From Eubacteriaceae bacterium Marseille-Q4139 (GTDB lineage Bacteria; Bacillota; Clostridia; Lachnospirales; Lachnospiraceae), in the NCBI GenBank assembly GCA_018223415.1, contig JAGTTQ010000001.1, positions 3,335,365 to 3,399,364 on the forward strand: a stretch of DNA of 64,000 nucleotides, in the 5' to 3' direction. Within the stretch, counting starts at the first letter, position 1. Every line of letters starts with the position of its first letter. Under the pieces are notes generated by a model. That model did no database searches, had not been told where the DNA came from, and saw only the letters and a program-made list of their open reading frames with translations. The translations under genes were made by a program, and so were the position numbers. Of the stretch, positions 25,985 to 35,853 are shown piece after piece.

Positions 25985-26728
25985 TTAAGCGCCGGTTATG
26001 GCCAGGTTCGTACCAATTAAAGAAAGCCCCGAAAGGATCAACAGCAGAATCACACAGCGCTTTGCCTGCCGCTCCGGGATGTGCTTTTCAAAAAAGATAC
26101 CGATGCCAAGCCCGGCAGCCATGAACGGCAGAAGGCAGACGGCGTTTTTTACGACATCCATAGTCATGATCCCGGTGGCTGTATAAAGCGCCAGGCGGAA
26201 GGTATTTTCCACCATGAAGACAACGCAGTTGTTGGCGCGGAACTGGCTGTGGTTTTCAGCAGTCCGACTCACATAGGCGACTAACAGAGCGCTGACGCCA
26301 AAAAGGCCGCAGAGGATGCCGGAAAGGAGGCCGACGGCGATCATAAGGACCGGGGAACCTTTCCGTTTTTTCGTGCTGCGCTCACGAAACAGCATTTCGA
26401 TACCGATAAACACCACGACAAAGCCGAAAAACAGCTTGATGATTCTGGCATCGCCGAGCTTTAAAAGAAATACACCCGGGATGGAGCCCAGAATCACGAG
26501 GACGCAAAGCGGCAGGCAGATCCGCGGCTCAATCCCCTTCCGCTCAGAATATGCGATGTATATGTTGGACGGGTAGCCTAAAAGCAGGTCGATGGGAGAG
26601 ATATTGATGTTGTCGGCAGAAAAGCCGGCGAGCGTCCCAAAGACAAGCGTGTTGGCGAACCCGCACATCCCCTTTACAATGTAAGCGGCCATCACAGAGC
26701 ATATGATGGCCGGAGTAAACAGGTTCAT
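25985..26728 (-). CDS. TauE/SafE-family membrane transporter
   Basis: 247 residues with about seven to eight hydrophobic helices and the duplicated TauE/SafE layout; the glycine-rich motif GLLSGILCGLFGVS lies in the middle. Family members are proposed exporters of sulfite, sulfoacetate or other organic anions. The gene overlaps pyrI by 4 bp, so it is translated with the aspartate transcarbamoylase genes. A pyrimidine-pathway anion as substrate is only a guess from context. Confidence 0.85.
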   Translation of the reverse strand: MNLFTPAIICSVMAAYIVKGMCGFANTLVFGTLAGFSADNINISPIDLLLGYPSNIYIAYSERKGIEPRICLPLCVLVILGSIPGVFLLKLGDARIIKLFFGFVVVFIGIEMLFRERSTKKRKGSPVLMIAVGLLSGILCGLFGVSALLVAYVSRTAENHSQFRANNCVVFMVENTFRLALYTATGIMTMDVVKNAVCLLPFMAAGLGIGIFFEKHIPERQAKRCVILLLILSGLSLIGTNLAITGA

Positions 26729-27150
26729 CGGGAGTATTTCTCGTCACAGTACTGACAGCGGTAAATTTCTTTTTCCTTGTCAGCAAGATAGAAGATATGC
26801 GGAAGCTCCTGTTCCACGGATGTGATGCACCGGGGATTTTTGCAGTGAATGACGTTCACAAGCCGGTTGGGGAGATTCAGACATCTCTTTTCCACGATCC
26901 GGTCATCCCGGATGATGTTGACGGTGATGTTGTGGTCGATGTATCCCAGGACATCCAGATCCAGGGAATCAAGGGGGCCTTCGATTTTTATGATATCCTT
27001 TCTGCCCATCTTGCTGCTTCTGGCATTTTTAATGATTGCCACGGTACAGTCCATTTTTCCAAGCCCGAGATAGCGGTAAATTTCCATACTTTTTCCTGCC
27101 TGGATATGATCGAGAACGACACCTTCCCGGATTCCGCTGATATTTAACAT
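26725..27150 (-). CDS. pyrI: Aspartate carbamoyltransferase regulatory chain
   Basis: 141 residues. N-terminal nucleotide-binding domain ([37 protein letters not shown]) and a C-terminal zinc domain with cysteines in CKNPRCI and CQYC. It binds the catalytic PyrB trimers and gives allosteric control by nucleotides. It overlaps pyrB by 7 bp upstream and tauE by 4 bp downstream. Confidence 0.95.
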   Translation of the reverse strand: MLNISGIREGVVLDHIQAGKSMEIYRYLGLGKMDCTVAIIKNARSSKMGRKDIIKIEGPLDSLDLDVLGYIDHNITVNIIRDDRIVEKRCLNLPNRLVNVIHCKNPRCITSVEQELPHIFYLADKEKEIYRCQYCDEKYSR

Positions 27151-28067
27151 GGTTTGTCCACCTCCAGTAAAGTCATGATAAGAGCCATACGGACGTAAAC
27201 GCCGTACTGTGCCTGCTTAAAGTATGCGGCCCGCGGGTCGTCATCCACCTCCACGGCAATTTCATTGACCCTGGGGAGCGGATGCAGCACGTACATGTCC
27301 GGTTTGGCAAGCTTCATTTTCTCGGCATCGAGAATGTAGCTGTCCTTCATGCGGATATAGTCTTCCTCGTTGAAGAAACGCTCCTTCTGGACGCGGGTCA
27401 TGTAGAGAATGTCCAGTTCCGACATGGCATCATCGAGGTTTGTCGTCTCCCTGTATTCAATATGGTTGGCATCCAGGACGCTTTCACGGATATAGTCAGG
27501 CACGCGAAGCTCCGGCGGGGAAATCAGGACAAAACGAATTCCCGGGTACCGGACAAGGGCATGGATCAGAGAGTGAACCGTGCGCCCGAATTTCAGGTCG
27601 CCGCAGAGCCCGACGGTCATGCCGCCAAGCCGCCCCTTTAAAGAACGGATCGTCAGAAGGTCTGTCAGTGTCTGGGTGGGATGCTGATGTCCGCCGTCGC
27701 CGGCATTGATAACCGGGATGGATGATTTGGAGGCAGCCACGTAAGCGGCGCCTTCCTTTGGATGGCGGATCGCACAGATGTCTGCGTAGCAGGAGATCAT
27801 GCGGATGGTATCGGAAACGCTCTCTCCTTTGGCGGCGGAGCTGGAAGCCGCTGAGGAAACGCCGAGGACAGAGCCGCCCAGCCTCTGCATGGCGGATTCA
27901 AAGCTAAGCCTTGTCCTGGTGCTGGGCTCAAAGAACATGGTCGCCAAAATTCTTCCGTCACAGACATGTGCATATTTTGGGCGGTTCTTTTCGATGTCAG
28001 AAGCAAGAGAAAGAAGCTGTTCTGTCTCTTCAACAGAAAAATCAAGCGGGCTGATTAAGTGCCTCAT
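27144..28067 (-). CDS. pyrB: Aspartate carbamoyltransferase catalytic chain
   Basis: 307 residues, normal length. The carbamoyl-phosphate loop [12 protein letters not shown] (near residue 50), [11 protein letters not shown] and the HPLPRVNEI loop near the C-terminus define the enzyme. It joins carbamoyl phosphate to aspartate, the committed step of pyrimidine synthesis. It is the first gene of a pyrB-pyrI-tauE operon on the minus strand. An extended -10 (TATAAT, complement of 28099-28104) lies about 30 bp upstream. Confidence 0.96.
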   Translation of the reverse strand: MRHLISPLDFSVEETEQLLSLASDIEKNRPKYAHVCDGRILATMFFEPSTRTRLSFESAMQRLGGSVLGVSSAASSSAAKGESVSDTIRMISCYADICAIRHPKEGAAYVAASKSSIPVINAGDGGHQHPTQTLTDLLTIRSLKGRLGGMTVGLCGDLKFGRTVHSLIHALVRYPGIRFVLISPPELRVPDYIRESVLDANHIEYRETTNLDDAMSELDILYMTRVQKERFFNEEDYIRMKDSYILDAEKMKLAKPDMYVLHPLPRVNEIAVEVDDDPRAAYFKQAQYGVYVRMALIMTLLEVDKPC

Positions 28068-28145
28068 GGAAAAAATCCCCTTTCGTCATATTGTTCCCAT
28101 TATACCGGATACTCGCCGGAAATTCTACAAAAAATTGAAAAATAT

Positions 28146-28268
28146 GATATAATAACCGCAAAGCGGTTATTATATCTGCGCAAACCGGTTTTTGCGCACG
28201 CCGCAAAAAGCCGGGCGCTAAAATCCGCCGGAGGCTCATGGCCGCGCAGCGGACATGATATAATAACC
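28146..28268. repeat. Single copy of the palindromic interspersed repeat
   Basis: Same element as at 12306-12557. It opens with a perfect 14-bp inverted repeat around AAA (28146-28159 and 28163-28176), then CGCAAACCGG, the second stem, AAATCCGCCGGAGGCT, and ends in GATATAATAACC (28257-28268), a direct copy of the first arm. It lies between the divergent pyrB and the gene at 28297. The arm sequence differs from the clpC copy in both halves, so pairing is kept. Confidence 0.85.
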
Positions 28269-28296
28269 TGCATACCCACCCACACAGGAGGAAACC

Positions 28297-29103
28297 ATGC
28301 AGAAAACATTTGAACAGATTCTTCTGGAAGGCCAGGCGGCCGGCTGCGAGACGGAAGAGGAGCTGTTCCTTTTATGGCAGCTCATGCAGCAGATGGAGGA
28401 AAATCCGGAAGGGACAACTGGCTATGCCGATATAGACAAACGGAATTTTCACATCGACGGGATCGTTTCGGAGCAGGACTTTACCGGAACCCTTTATATC
28501 TTAAAAGAGACAAATATGAAAAGCCACATCAAAAAGGGACAGAGCTTTCCTGTGATTTACGATGTCCGAAAGGATTTCCGGAGCGGGAAGAGCGCCTTTG
28601 GAGAGGCAGAATACATGGAATATCTGGCCGGTATGCAGAAAATCCTGGAGGGCGGCGAAGAAAAAGGCGTCCGGGAACTTCTGCGCCGGATCGCAGTCCT
28701 GTATCTCAATAAGCGCGGCGGAAAAGGCGCTGCCGACGAAATCAGCATGCAGTACGGCCAGTATTACATCGAATTCATCAAGCGCCAGATCCAGCTCCTA
28801 AACCCTTCAGTCATTGTCTGCTGCGGTGAGGAGATTTTCCGGCTTGTCGTCATGGAAGTCTTTAAAAACAAAAGGCGGAAACGGAACCAGGAGGAGTACA
28901 TGCGCTGGAAAAATGTGGTGGAGGGCGATATCTTTTATGCCGACAGCCGTTACCGCCATACGACCGACGAAAAGCGGGCAGCCGTCCGTGTCATAAACAT
29001 GTGGAACCCTGCATACCGTGTCAACAACGGCCAGTATGTGTCCTTAGAAGAATATCTTAAGGAATTTGAAGCGCGCCTCAAAAAGCCTGAAAAGAATTCG
29101 TAA
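28297..29103 (+). CDS. Uncharacterised protein, possibly uracil-DNA-glycosylase-like
   Basis: 268 residues, ATG after CAGGAGG. Soluble. TGTLYILKETN near residue 68, the later QIQLLNPSVIVCCGEEI and a final RVINMWNPAYRV are arranged like the strands and the His-Pro-type loop of the uracil-DNA-glycosylase superfamily, but the catalytic motifs are not canonical, so the assignment is tentative. It stands alone between pyrB (divergent) and the ABC operon. Confidence 0.6.
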   Translation: MQKTFEQILLEGQAAGCETEEELFLLWQLMQQMEENPEGTTGYADIDKRNFHIDGIVSEQDFTGTLYILKETNMKSHIKKGQSFPVIYDVRKDFRSGKSAFGEAEYMEYLAGMQKILEGGEEKGVRELLRRIAVLYLNKRGGKGAADEISMQYGQYYIEFIKRQIQLLNPSVIVCCGEEIFRLVVMEVFKNKRRKRNQEEYMRWKNVVEGDIFYADSRYRHTTDEKRAAVRVINMWNPAYRVNNGQYVSLEEYLKEFEARLKKPEKNS

Positions 29104-29225
29104 GGATTATTAAGCAAATGTCTATATTCATACAGGCGGCGATTCTGTATAATGGTATCAGAACAGGCAGACGGGAGACGAAGCCCCGGCTGTCTCTTGC
29201 AGGATAAAACGACAGGAGGAAGGAC

Positions 29226-30146
29226 ATGGCCGGCGGAAACGATGGACAGGAAATGAGGGAGCCTGTGATCCAGGTGAAAAATCTCTATAAGGTCTACCGG
29301 ATGGGCGACACGAAGGTCTATGCGTTAAACGGCGTGGACTTTACAATTTACAAAGGGGAATTCTGTGCCATTACAGGCCCCTCCGGCTCCGGGAAGTCCA
29401 CGCTTTTAAACATGCTTGCCGGGCTGGAACACCCCAGCAAAGGGGAAATCGTCATCGCCGGGAAGCACATCGAAAAGCTCAATGAAAAACAGCTTGTAAC
29501 CTTCCGGCGGGAGCGGGTCGGGTTCATTTTCCAGTCCTACAACCTGATCGGAACCATGAATGCCGTGGAAAATGTGGCCCTGCCGCTTTCGTTCCGCGGA
29601 ATCCCGAAGGCGGCCCGTGTGAAGCGGGCGAAGCAGTATTTAAAGCTTGTGGGACTGGAACGGCTCACGAAAAACATGCCGAACCAGATGTCCGGCGGCC
29701 AGCAGCAGCGCGTCGGCATAGCCAGGGCCCTTGTGGTGGGGCCTCAGATTATTTTTGCCGATGAGCCGACGGGAAACCTTGACTCCAAGACGACGATGGA
29801 GGTCTTAAAGCTGATGCAGAAGATCGTCCGGGAACAGAAGCAGACGCTTGTGATGGTAACCCATGACAACAACCTGGCGACGTATGCCGACCGGATTTTT
29901 AAGATCATAGACGGCCAGATTGTCCATATCGAAGAAAACCACCGGGAAGTGGATCTGGAGGAGTTAGAAAGGGAGCGCTTCGGGGATTACAATGGAAGCG
30001 GGCCGTCCGAAAACAGGGACGGCGATATGGCCGGGGAGGAAGGCCAGGCGGCAAAAGACGGCAGTGCGCCGGAGAAAGACGCAGGACATGCTCCGGCCGG
30101 GGAGGAAACGGAAGAAAAGACAGAAGGCGGGGAAGAAAAGAAATGA
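29226..30146 (+). CDS. ABC transporter ATPase of the MacB/LolD type
   Basis: 306 residues. Walker A GPSGSGKST near residue 57, signature MSGGQQQRVGIARAL, Walker B IIFADEP and the D-loop GNLDS are intact. The last 70 residues or so are a Glu/Gly/Ala-rich tail beyond the usual ATPase length. It overlaps the next gene by 4 bp (ATGA) and forms an operon with the CARDB-like protein and the FtsX-type permease. Confidence 0.93.
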   Translation: MAGGNDGQEMREPVIQVKNLYKVYRMGDTKVYALNGVDFTIYKGEFCAITGPSGSGKSTLLNMLAGLEHPSKGEIVIAGKHIEKLNEKQLVTFRRERVGFIFQSYNLIGTMNAVENVALPLSFRGIPKAARVKRAKQYLKLVGLERLTKNMPNQMSGGQQQRVGIARALVVGPQIIFADEPTGNLDSKTTMEVLKLMQKIVREQKQTLVMVTHDNNLATYADRIFKIIDGQIVHIEENHREVDLEELERERFGDYNGSGPSENRDGDMAGEEGQAAKDGSAPEKDAGHAPAGEETEEKTEGGEEKK

Positions 30147-32020
30147 TAAAGTTAAAAAGGTTATGGATCCTGTTGCTGGTATTAAGTACGTTTTTGGGCG
30201 CGATGCCCCTGGAATCGTTTGCGGAGGAAGAAGATGAAGAGATTCCGCCGGTTTTCCATAAGGACGACGACAACGATGAAGTCCGTATTGTAATCGGGAA
30301 AACGCCGGAGGTAACCATCGGAAAATCTGCCTCCATCACGTTTTCCATCAAGAATACGTCGGAATCCGACTGGGTGGAGACCGAGGTCTGGATTGCCCAG
30401 GAAAGCGAATTTAAAGACTACTACGACGAAGTCGAGGATGAAGACGGCGAAACGATCAAAACCATGAACGCAACCTATCCGTTTGAGATCACGGACGAGC
30501 TCAACAAGCACCGCTCCATCGGCCCGATTAAGGCAGGCGGGAAAAAGACCGTGACGCTCCGCGGAAATATCAAAAAGAACCTTCAGGAAGGGTATTACCC
30601 CATCAAGGTGAACATCGCCAGACGCGCCAAGGGCGAGGACGCCCTGTCTTCCGAATACCAGAAGACGGTGATCGTATGGGCGGAAACCAAGACGTCCACA
30701 GGCACGACTGAGGACAATGAAGAGAGCACGGAGCCGGTAGCATTTGCACTTGGTGAGAACCAGTCTACGCCGACCGGCGTCTATAAAGAGGTTGTCAACT
30801 TCAATGTCAATCTGAGGAATACCGGTTACAAGACGGCTTTCGACGTGCGGGTGGAAATGGAACTTTCTGAGGACATCACGAAGTTCCCCTTTGAGATCAA
30901 CGACGGAAACTACGACAGGTGGCTTGACAACATCAATGCCGGCCAGACCGTAGAAGTGCCGTACAGCATGGCTGTCCGCGAAGACGTAAAATCCGGCTAT
31001 TTCCCGATCAAATTCAAGATCCGGTACCGGGAAGAGGAAGACGGAAGCTTTGCGGCTCCGGTGGAGGACGTTTTTTATGTGAGGATTGTCGGCGAGGACG
31101 ACGAGGACGAGATCTCGGCAGACGCAGGTGAGAATGAGCGTACAAAGGCGCGTATCATCGTGGACAGCTTCGAGACGGAGCCGGCCCAGATCCTGGCCGG
31201 CCAGGAATTTACTTTAAAGGTCAAGATGAAGAATGCCTCCAGCAATATTACGGCAAGCAACATCCTGTTCACCCTGGAACCGGAGACTGTGGACAGCAGC
31301 CCTGTCTTTACGACGCCAAACGGCTCCAACTCGGTGGTGGTGAACAATCTGGCGCCGGGAGCTTCGGAGGTGCTGACAATGAATTTCTCGTCCAGCCCAA
31401 GTGCCGAGCAGCGTTCCTACACGATCACCATCAATGAACAGTACGACAGCCCGGAGTTTAAGAACGCGAAGGAGAGCGTGAAAATCGCGGTGTCCTTAAA
31501 GCAGGAAGCCAGAATGAATACGGGAACCATCGAGATCATGCCGCAGTCCATCAACGTGGGCGGCGAATCGAACATCATGTTCCCGATCAACAATACGGGA
31601 AAGGTACAGCTCTATAACGTCATGGCCGTGTTCGAGGGCGATTCGATCCAGAGGGCGGAGGCCTATGTGGGCAATATCAAACCGGGCGAGAGCGGAAACG
31701 TGGACGCCATGATTTCTGGAATTGCTCCGACCATGGATGACGGGAAAATCAAGCTTACGATTACATATGAGGATGAGAACGGTGTCGTGACGCCGGTGGA
31801 AAAGGAAATTCAGCTCATGGTTACAGAGCCCATGGTATTCGATGAACCGGATATCGACATGGGAAATGTGGATGAGATGGAAGATGATCAGTCTTTCCTC
31901 GGAAAGTATCAGCCGTATCTTGTCCCGGCGGGGATCCTGGCCGTGGTTGTGATTGCCGCGGTGGCAGCCATGATCCGGCGGAGGAAGAAGAAAGCGGGAA
32001 TGGACGATGAGATTCTTTGA
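30143..32020 (+). CDS. Surface protein with CARDB/COG1361-like beta domains and C-terminal anchor
   Basis: 625 residues. Signal peptide at 1-28 (KLKRLWILLLVLSTF...SFA), then a very acidic stretch (EEEDEEIPP, HKDDDNDE). Three or more Ig-like segments carry the NxGxxxAxxV style of CARDB domains (for example NVNLRNTGYKTAFDVRVEME and MFPINNTGKVQLYNVMAVFE). A transmembrane helix near residues 598-615 is followed by RRRKKK. It should be membrane-anchored with its body outside. Placed between ATPase and permease, it probably acts as an extracytoplasmic partner of the exporter, as HlyD-like proteins do for MacB. Confidence 0.8.
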   Translation: MIKLKRLWILLLVLSTFLGAMPLESFAEEEDEEIPPVFHKDDDNDEVRIVIGKTPEVTIGKSASITFSIKNTSESDWVETEVWIAQESEFKDYYDEVEDEDGETIKTMNATYPFEITDELNKHRSIGPIKAGGKKTVTLRGNIKKNLQEGYYPIKVNIARRAKGEDALSSEYQKTVIVWAETKTSTGTTEDNEESTEPVAFALGENQSTPTGVYKEVVNFNVNLRNTGYKTAFDVRVEMELSEDITKFPFEINDGNYDRWLDNINAGQTVEVPYSMAVREDVKSGYFPIKFKIRYREEEDGSFAAPVEDVFYVRIVGEDDEDEISADAGENERTKARIIVDSFETEPAQILAGQEFTLKVKMKNASSNITASNILFTLEPETVDSSPVFTTPNGSNSVVVNNLAPGASEVLTMNFSSSPSAEQRSYTITINEQYDSPEFKNAKESVKIAVSLKQEARMNTGTIEIMPQSINVGGESNIMFPINNTGKVQLYNVMAVFEGDSIQRAEAYVGNIKPGESGNVDAMISGIAPTMDDGKIKLTITYEDENGVVTPVEKEIQLMVTEPMVFDEPDIDMGNVDEMEDDQSFLGKYQPYLVPAGILAVVVIAAVAAMIRRRKKKAGMDDEIL

Positions 32021-33323
32021 TCTGCTCACCATGAGCATAAATAATCTGCGCCGCAGAAAGCTGAGGACCGCACTGACGGTCCTTGGCGTCATTATCGGTA
32101 CGGCTTCCATCGTCGTTATGGTTTCCCTCGGCATCGGTTTAAAGGAGATGACGATGGAGCAGTACGCTTCATCCGGCAGCCTTACGAAAATTACGGTAAG
32201 CCGGAATTACAGCATGAGCAATACGGAAAATGCAGAGGACAGCTACATTGTGGACGATACGATCAAGCTGTTTTCCAGGCTTGACCATGTGCGGGCGGTG
32301 TCGCCGGTTCTCTCCGTCTATGTAAATATGCGCCAGGGGATCTATTCCAGTTCTTCAAGCCTTACGGGATTAAGCCGCGAGGGGCTTGAGGAGATCACAC
32401 TGGGAAAAGGACGTCTTCCGGACAGCAATGCACAGACGATGGAGCTTGTGATCGGAAACATGGTGCAGAGGGATTTTTATAATTCCAAAACGGGCAGAGG
32501 CTATTGGGATACCGGGGAAATGCCGGACGTGGATCTCTACCAGGAGTCCTTTTTTACCACGTTCCAGTCGACGGGCAGCGAGGACAAGAAACAGAAGAAA
32601 TACATTTTTCCGGCCTGCGGAATGGTAAAAGGGGGGCCGGAAGAGTACAACGAATATTCCTGGGGCATTTATACGGATGTGGAGCTTTTAAAGACGCAGC
32701 TTAAGCGTGTTTACGGAAAACAGGCGATCCCGGGACAGCCCACCAATAAAAAGGGAAAGCCATACAGCTACTTTGTCTATGACAATGCTTACGTGTACGT
32801 GGATGATATGGAAAACGTCATGAGCGTCCAGAAGGCCATTCAGGACATGGGCTACAACGCGTACAGCAACATGGAGTGGCTGGAGCAGGCCCAGAAACAG
32901 ACCGACATGATCCAGGCAGTCCTCGGCGGCATCGGCGCCGTGTCCCTGTTTGTAGCGGCCATCGGAATCGCAAACACGATGATGATGTCCATCTACGAGC
33001 GGACGAAGGAAATCGGCGTCCTGAAGGTGCTTGGCTGTGCCCTGGGCGACATCCGGAGCATGTTTTTGATGGAAGCCGGTTTCATCGGCTTCATGGGAGG
33101 AACCATCGGCCTTGCTTTAAGCTATGGGATTTCCATGATTGTGAACCGGTTTCTGGGCGGAGCCATGATGGGCGTCATGTCAGACGGAGGAATCTCACGA
33201 ATTCCGCCGTGGCTGTCTGGGGCCGCTGTATTTTTCGCCATTGTCATCGGTATGCTGGCCGGCCTGTTTCCGGCGCTTCGCGCCATGAGGCTTTCGCCTT
33301 TAGCCGCGATCCGGAACGAATAA
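32007..33323 (+). CDS. MacB/FtsX-type ABC transporter permease
   Basis: 438 residues. One N-terminal helix (LRTALTVLGVIIGTASIVVMVSLG), a large extracytoplasmic MacB-PCD-like domain (about 50-300), and three C-terminal helices with the FtsX motif RTKEIGVLKVLGCALGDI. It overlaps the previous gene by 14 bp. Such permeases move or mechanically act on substrates at the outer face; the cargo is unknown. Confidence 0.92.
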   Translation: MRFFDLLTMSINNLRRRKLRTALTVLGVIIGTASIVVMVSLGIGLKEMTMEQYASSGSLTKITVSRNYSMSNTENAEDSYIVDDTIKLFSRLDHVRAVSPVLSVYVNMRQGIYSSSSSLTGLSREGLEEITLGKGRLPDSNAQTMELVIGNMVQRDFYNSKTGRGYWDTGEMPDVDLYQESFFTTFQSTGSEDKKQKKYIFPACGMVKGGPEEYNEYSWGIYTDVELLKTQLKRVYGKQAIPGQPTNKKGKPYSYFVYDNAYVYVDDMENVMSVQKAIQDMGYNAYSNMEWLEQAQKQTDMIQAVLGGIGAVSLFVAAIGIANTMMMSIYERTKEIGVLKVLGCALGDIRSMFLMEAGFIGFMGGTIGLALSYGISMIVNRFLGGAMMGVMSDGGISRIPPWLSGAAVFFAIVIGMLAGLFPALRAMRLSPLAAIRNE

Positions 33324-33358
33324 ATGGTTGCATCCAGGTGCGAATTTTGATATGATGG

Positions 33359-33394
33359 AACGGTACGGAGCGACATGCTTCGTGCCGTTTTTTT
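33359..33394 (+). terminator. Rho-independent terminator
   Basis: AACGGTACGGAGC (33359-33371) pairs with GCTTCGTGCCGTT (33377-33389) around GACAT, followed by a run of seven T. It ends the ABC operon. Confidence 0.85.
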
Positions 33395-33456
33395 GAGCCT
33401 GAACATAAAAAAAGGCCGGAAAACGTGAAAATCTAATACGTTTGGGGGAGTTTATC

Positions 33457-34653
33457 TTGAGCGAGAAGACGCGAATCCGTCTGTTTTTCCTGGCATCCAT
33501 CCTGTTTTGTCTTGGTGCCAACTTTGCACATCCGATCACACCTACGGTCATCCAGAATCTGGGGCTTCACGACTACATGTTTGGCGTTGCCTATGCGGGG
33601 ATGGCTTCCACGAATTTCCTGTTCTCACCATTCTGGGGAAAAATCAATGTCTACTTATCCAGCAGAAAAACCATGCTGATCGGCGGTGTCGGCTACGCTG
33701 TCGGACAGATCTGTTTTGGCCTGGCCCAGACCGAGCTTCAGATTGTGCCGGCGCGAATGATCTCCGGCGCCTTTGCAAGTGCCGTATTCGTCAGCATGCT
33801 GACTTACATTGTCAACACGTCAGATGAGGAGAAGCGCGGCGTTTACCTGATTACCTCGGCCACGATCCAGAGTGTGTTCAGCGCCTTCGGCTACTTAATC
33901 GGCGGCCTTCTCGGCGAGATTTCCATCGGCCTGACCTTCGGGATCCAGGCAGCGACTCTGGCCGGGAGCGGCCTCATGTTTTATCTCGTCTGCAAGGACG
34001 ATACGTTAAAATCCATGCGCGAGACGACGCCGGGAAAGCTTATGAAGGAAGCGAACCCGTTCAGTGTCTTTTTTGCAAGCCGCGAATTTATGACGGTGCT
34101 TCTTGCGACGATGTTTATCGTCAATGCACTGGCAAACATCGGCTTTACGGCTTACGAGCAGTGCTTTAACTATTACATAAAGGATCAGTTCGGCCTGACA
34201 TCCGCCTACAACGGAGCCATCAAGGCGGCTGTGGGCTTCATTACCCTGGCGGCCAACGGCACCATCTGCGTGTGGATTGTCAAAAAGACCGACAGCAAGA
34301 AGTCGCTCGTCCTCGTGCTGGCGGCGGCCGCGGCGGCGATCTTTTCCGTCATCATGGCACCGGATGTGGCTCTTTTCATGGTGTTAAACCTGGTGTTCTA
34401 TGCCTTTAATGCCATCAGTGTCCCGGTGATCCAGAACCTGATTGCCCAGGATGCGGAGGGGGAAAAGAGCAATGTAGTCATGGGCTTCTGCAACGCGACA
34501 AAGCATCTCGGCGGCATCATCGGCGCTCTGACGGCCGGCTTCGTCTACGGTCTCGGGCCGAAGGTTTCATTTGTATTCGCCGGCATTTCCTTTGCGGCGG
34601 CTGCGGCCGGGGTGATCTATTATAATATGAGGTACCGAAAGGAGAGAGGTTAA
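33457..34653 (+). CDS. Major facilitator superfamily transporter
   Basis: 398 residues from TTG 33457, 6 bp after GGGGGAG; an earlier in-frame TTG (33442) overlaps that site. Twelve hydrophobic helices; the loop FWGKINVYLSSRKTMLIGG corresponds to the MFS motif A region between helices 2 and 3. The substrate is not evident. The alcohol dehydrogenase gene starts directly after its stop codon, so the two are co-translated. Confidence 0.88.
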   Translation: MSEKTRIRLFFLASILFCLGANFAHPITPTVIQNLGLHDYMFGVAYAGMASTNFLFSPFWGKINVYLSSRKTMLIGGVGYAVGQICFGLAQTELQIVPARMISGAFASAVFVSMLTYIVNTSDEEKRGVYLITSATIQSVFSAFGYLIGGLLGEISIGLTFGIQAATLAGSGLMFYLVCKDDTLKSMRETTPGKLMKEANPFSVFFASREFMTVLLATMFIVNALANIGFTAYEQCFNYYIKDQFGLTSAYNGAIKAAVGFITLAANGTICVWIVKKTDSKKSLVLVLAAAAAAIFSVIMAPDVALFMVLNLVFYAFNAISVPVIQNLIAQDAEGEKSNVVMGFCNATKHLGGIIGALTAGFVYGLGPKVSFVFAGISFAAAAAGVIYYNMRYRKERG

Positions 34654-35811
34654 ATGAATTCCTTTATCTACACGATCCCGACAAAAATCTATTTTGGAAA
34701 AGGACAGCTGGAACGGCTTCCGGAGATTGTTGGTGAATTCGGGAAAAAGGTGCTGATCGTTTACGGCGGCGGGAGCATCAAAAAGAATGGGATTCTGGAG
34801 CAGGCCGTTGGGCTTCTCACGAAGGCCGGCATGAGCTGCGAGGAGCTTTCCGGCGTGGAGCCGAATCCGAGGATTGGTTCCGTGCGGGAGGGCGTTAAGA
34901 TCTGTCGGGAAAAAGGGATTGAAGTAGTTCTTCCCATCGGCGGCGGCTCGTCCATCGACTGCGCCAAGGTGGTGGCGGCCGGGGCCTGCTATGACGGTGA
35001 TCCCTGGGATCTGGTGCTGGACGGAAAGAAGATTGAAAAGGCGCTCCCGATTGTCTCGGTGCTGACGCTGGCGGCAACGGGTTCCGAGATGGACACGTCT
35101 GCCGTGATTTCCGACATGGAAAAGGGGGACAAGCTTGGGACAAAGAGCGAGTGGATGCGCCCAAAGGCATCGGTTCTGGATCCGTCCTTTACGGTGACCG
35201 TAAACGCCTGGCACACGGCAGCCGGGACGGCCGATATCATGTCCCATATTTTTGAGGCGTATTTTTCCAACACGGAGGGCTATATGCAGGATCGAATGGC
35301 CGAAGGGCTTTTAAAGACCTGCATTGAATTCGGCGTAAAGGCTGTGGAGGAGCCGGATAATTACGAGGCCAGGGCCAACCTCATGTGGGCCAGCAGCTGG
35401 GCCATCAATGACTTTTTGAAGCTGGGAAAGGAAGTGCCCTGGTCGGTGCATCCGATGGAGCATGAGCTTTCCGCTTACTACGATATCACCCATGGAGCCG
35501 GCCTTGCGATTCTGACGCCCCACTGGATGCGCCATGTGCTCGATGACCGCACCGTGTCCAAATTCCGTACCTACGGCGTGAACGTATGGGGCATTTCGCC
35601 GGAGCTGGAGGCCCATGAGGCAGCGAATCTGGCTATCGAAAAAACGGCAGACTATTTTAAGAGACTGGGTCTTCCGTCCAGGCTTTCGGAGATGGGCATC
35701 GGCAGGGAGAAGTTTGCCCTGATGGCCGGGAAGGCGGCGAAGCGCCTGAAAGGGGCGTATAAGGAGATGTCCGCGGAAGAGATCGTGCAGATTTTTGAAG
35801 AGGCGCTGTAA
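34654..35811 (+). CDS. Iron-containing alcohol dehydrogenase (butanol-dehydrogenase-like)
   Basis: 385 residues. NAD(P)-binding GGGSSIDCAK near residue 95; the metal-binding histidines lie in SVHPMEHELSAYYDITHGAGLA, the hallmark of the group III alcohol dehydrogenases. It probably reduces aldehydes to alcohols in fermentation. It is abutted to the MFS gene, so the pair may handle one substrate. Confidence 0.92.
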   Translation: MNSFIYTIPTKIYFGKGQLERLPEIVGEFGKKVLIVYGGGSIKKNGILEQAVGLLTKAGMSCEELSGVEPNPRIGSVREGVKICREKGIEVVLPIGGGSSIDCAKVVAAGACYDGDPWDLVLDGKKIEKALPIVSVLTLAATGSEMDTSAVISDMEKGDKLGTKSEWMRPKASVLDPSFTVTVNAWHTAAGTADIMSHIFEAYFSNTEGYMQDRMAEGLLKTCIEFGVKAVEEPDNYEARANLMWASSWAINDFLKLGKEVPWSVHPMEHELSAYYDITHGAGLAILTPHWMRHVLDDRTVSKFRTYGVNVWGISPELEAHEAANLAIEKTADYFKRLGLPSRLSEMGIGREKFALMAGKAAKRLKGAYKEMSAEEIVQIFEEAL

Positions 35812-35853
35812 AAAGACAGGCGCCGCAGCTTGTCATAAAAGGAGGGTATTGCC

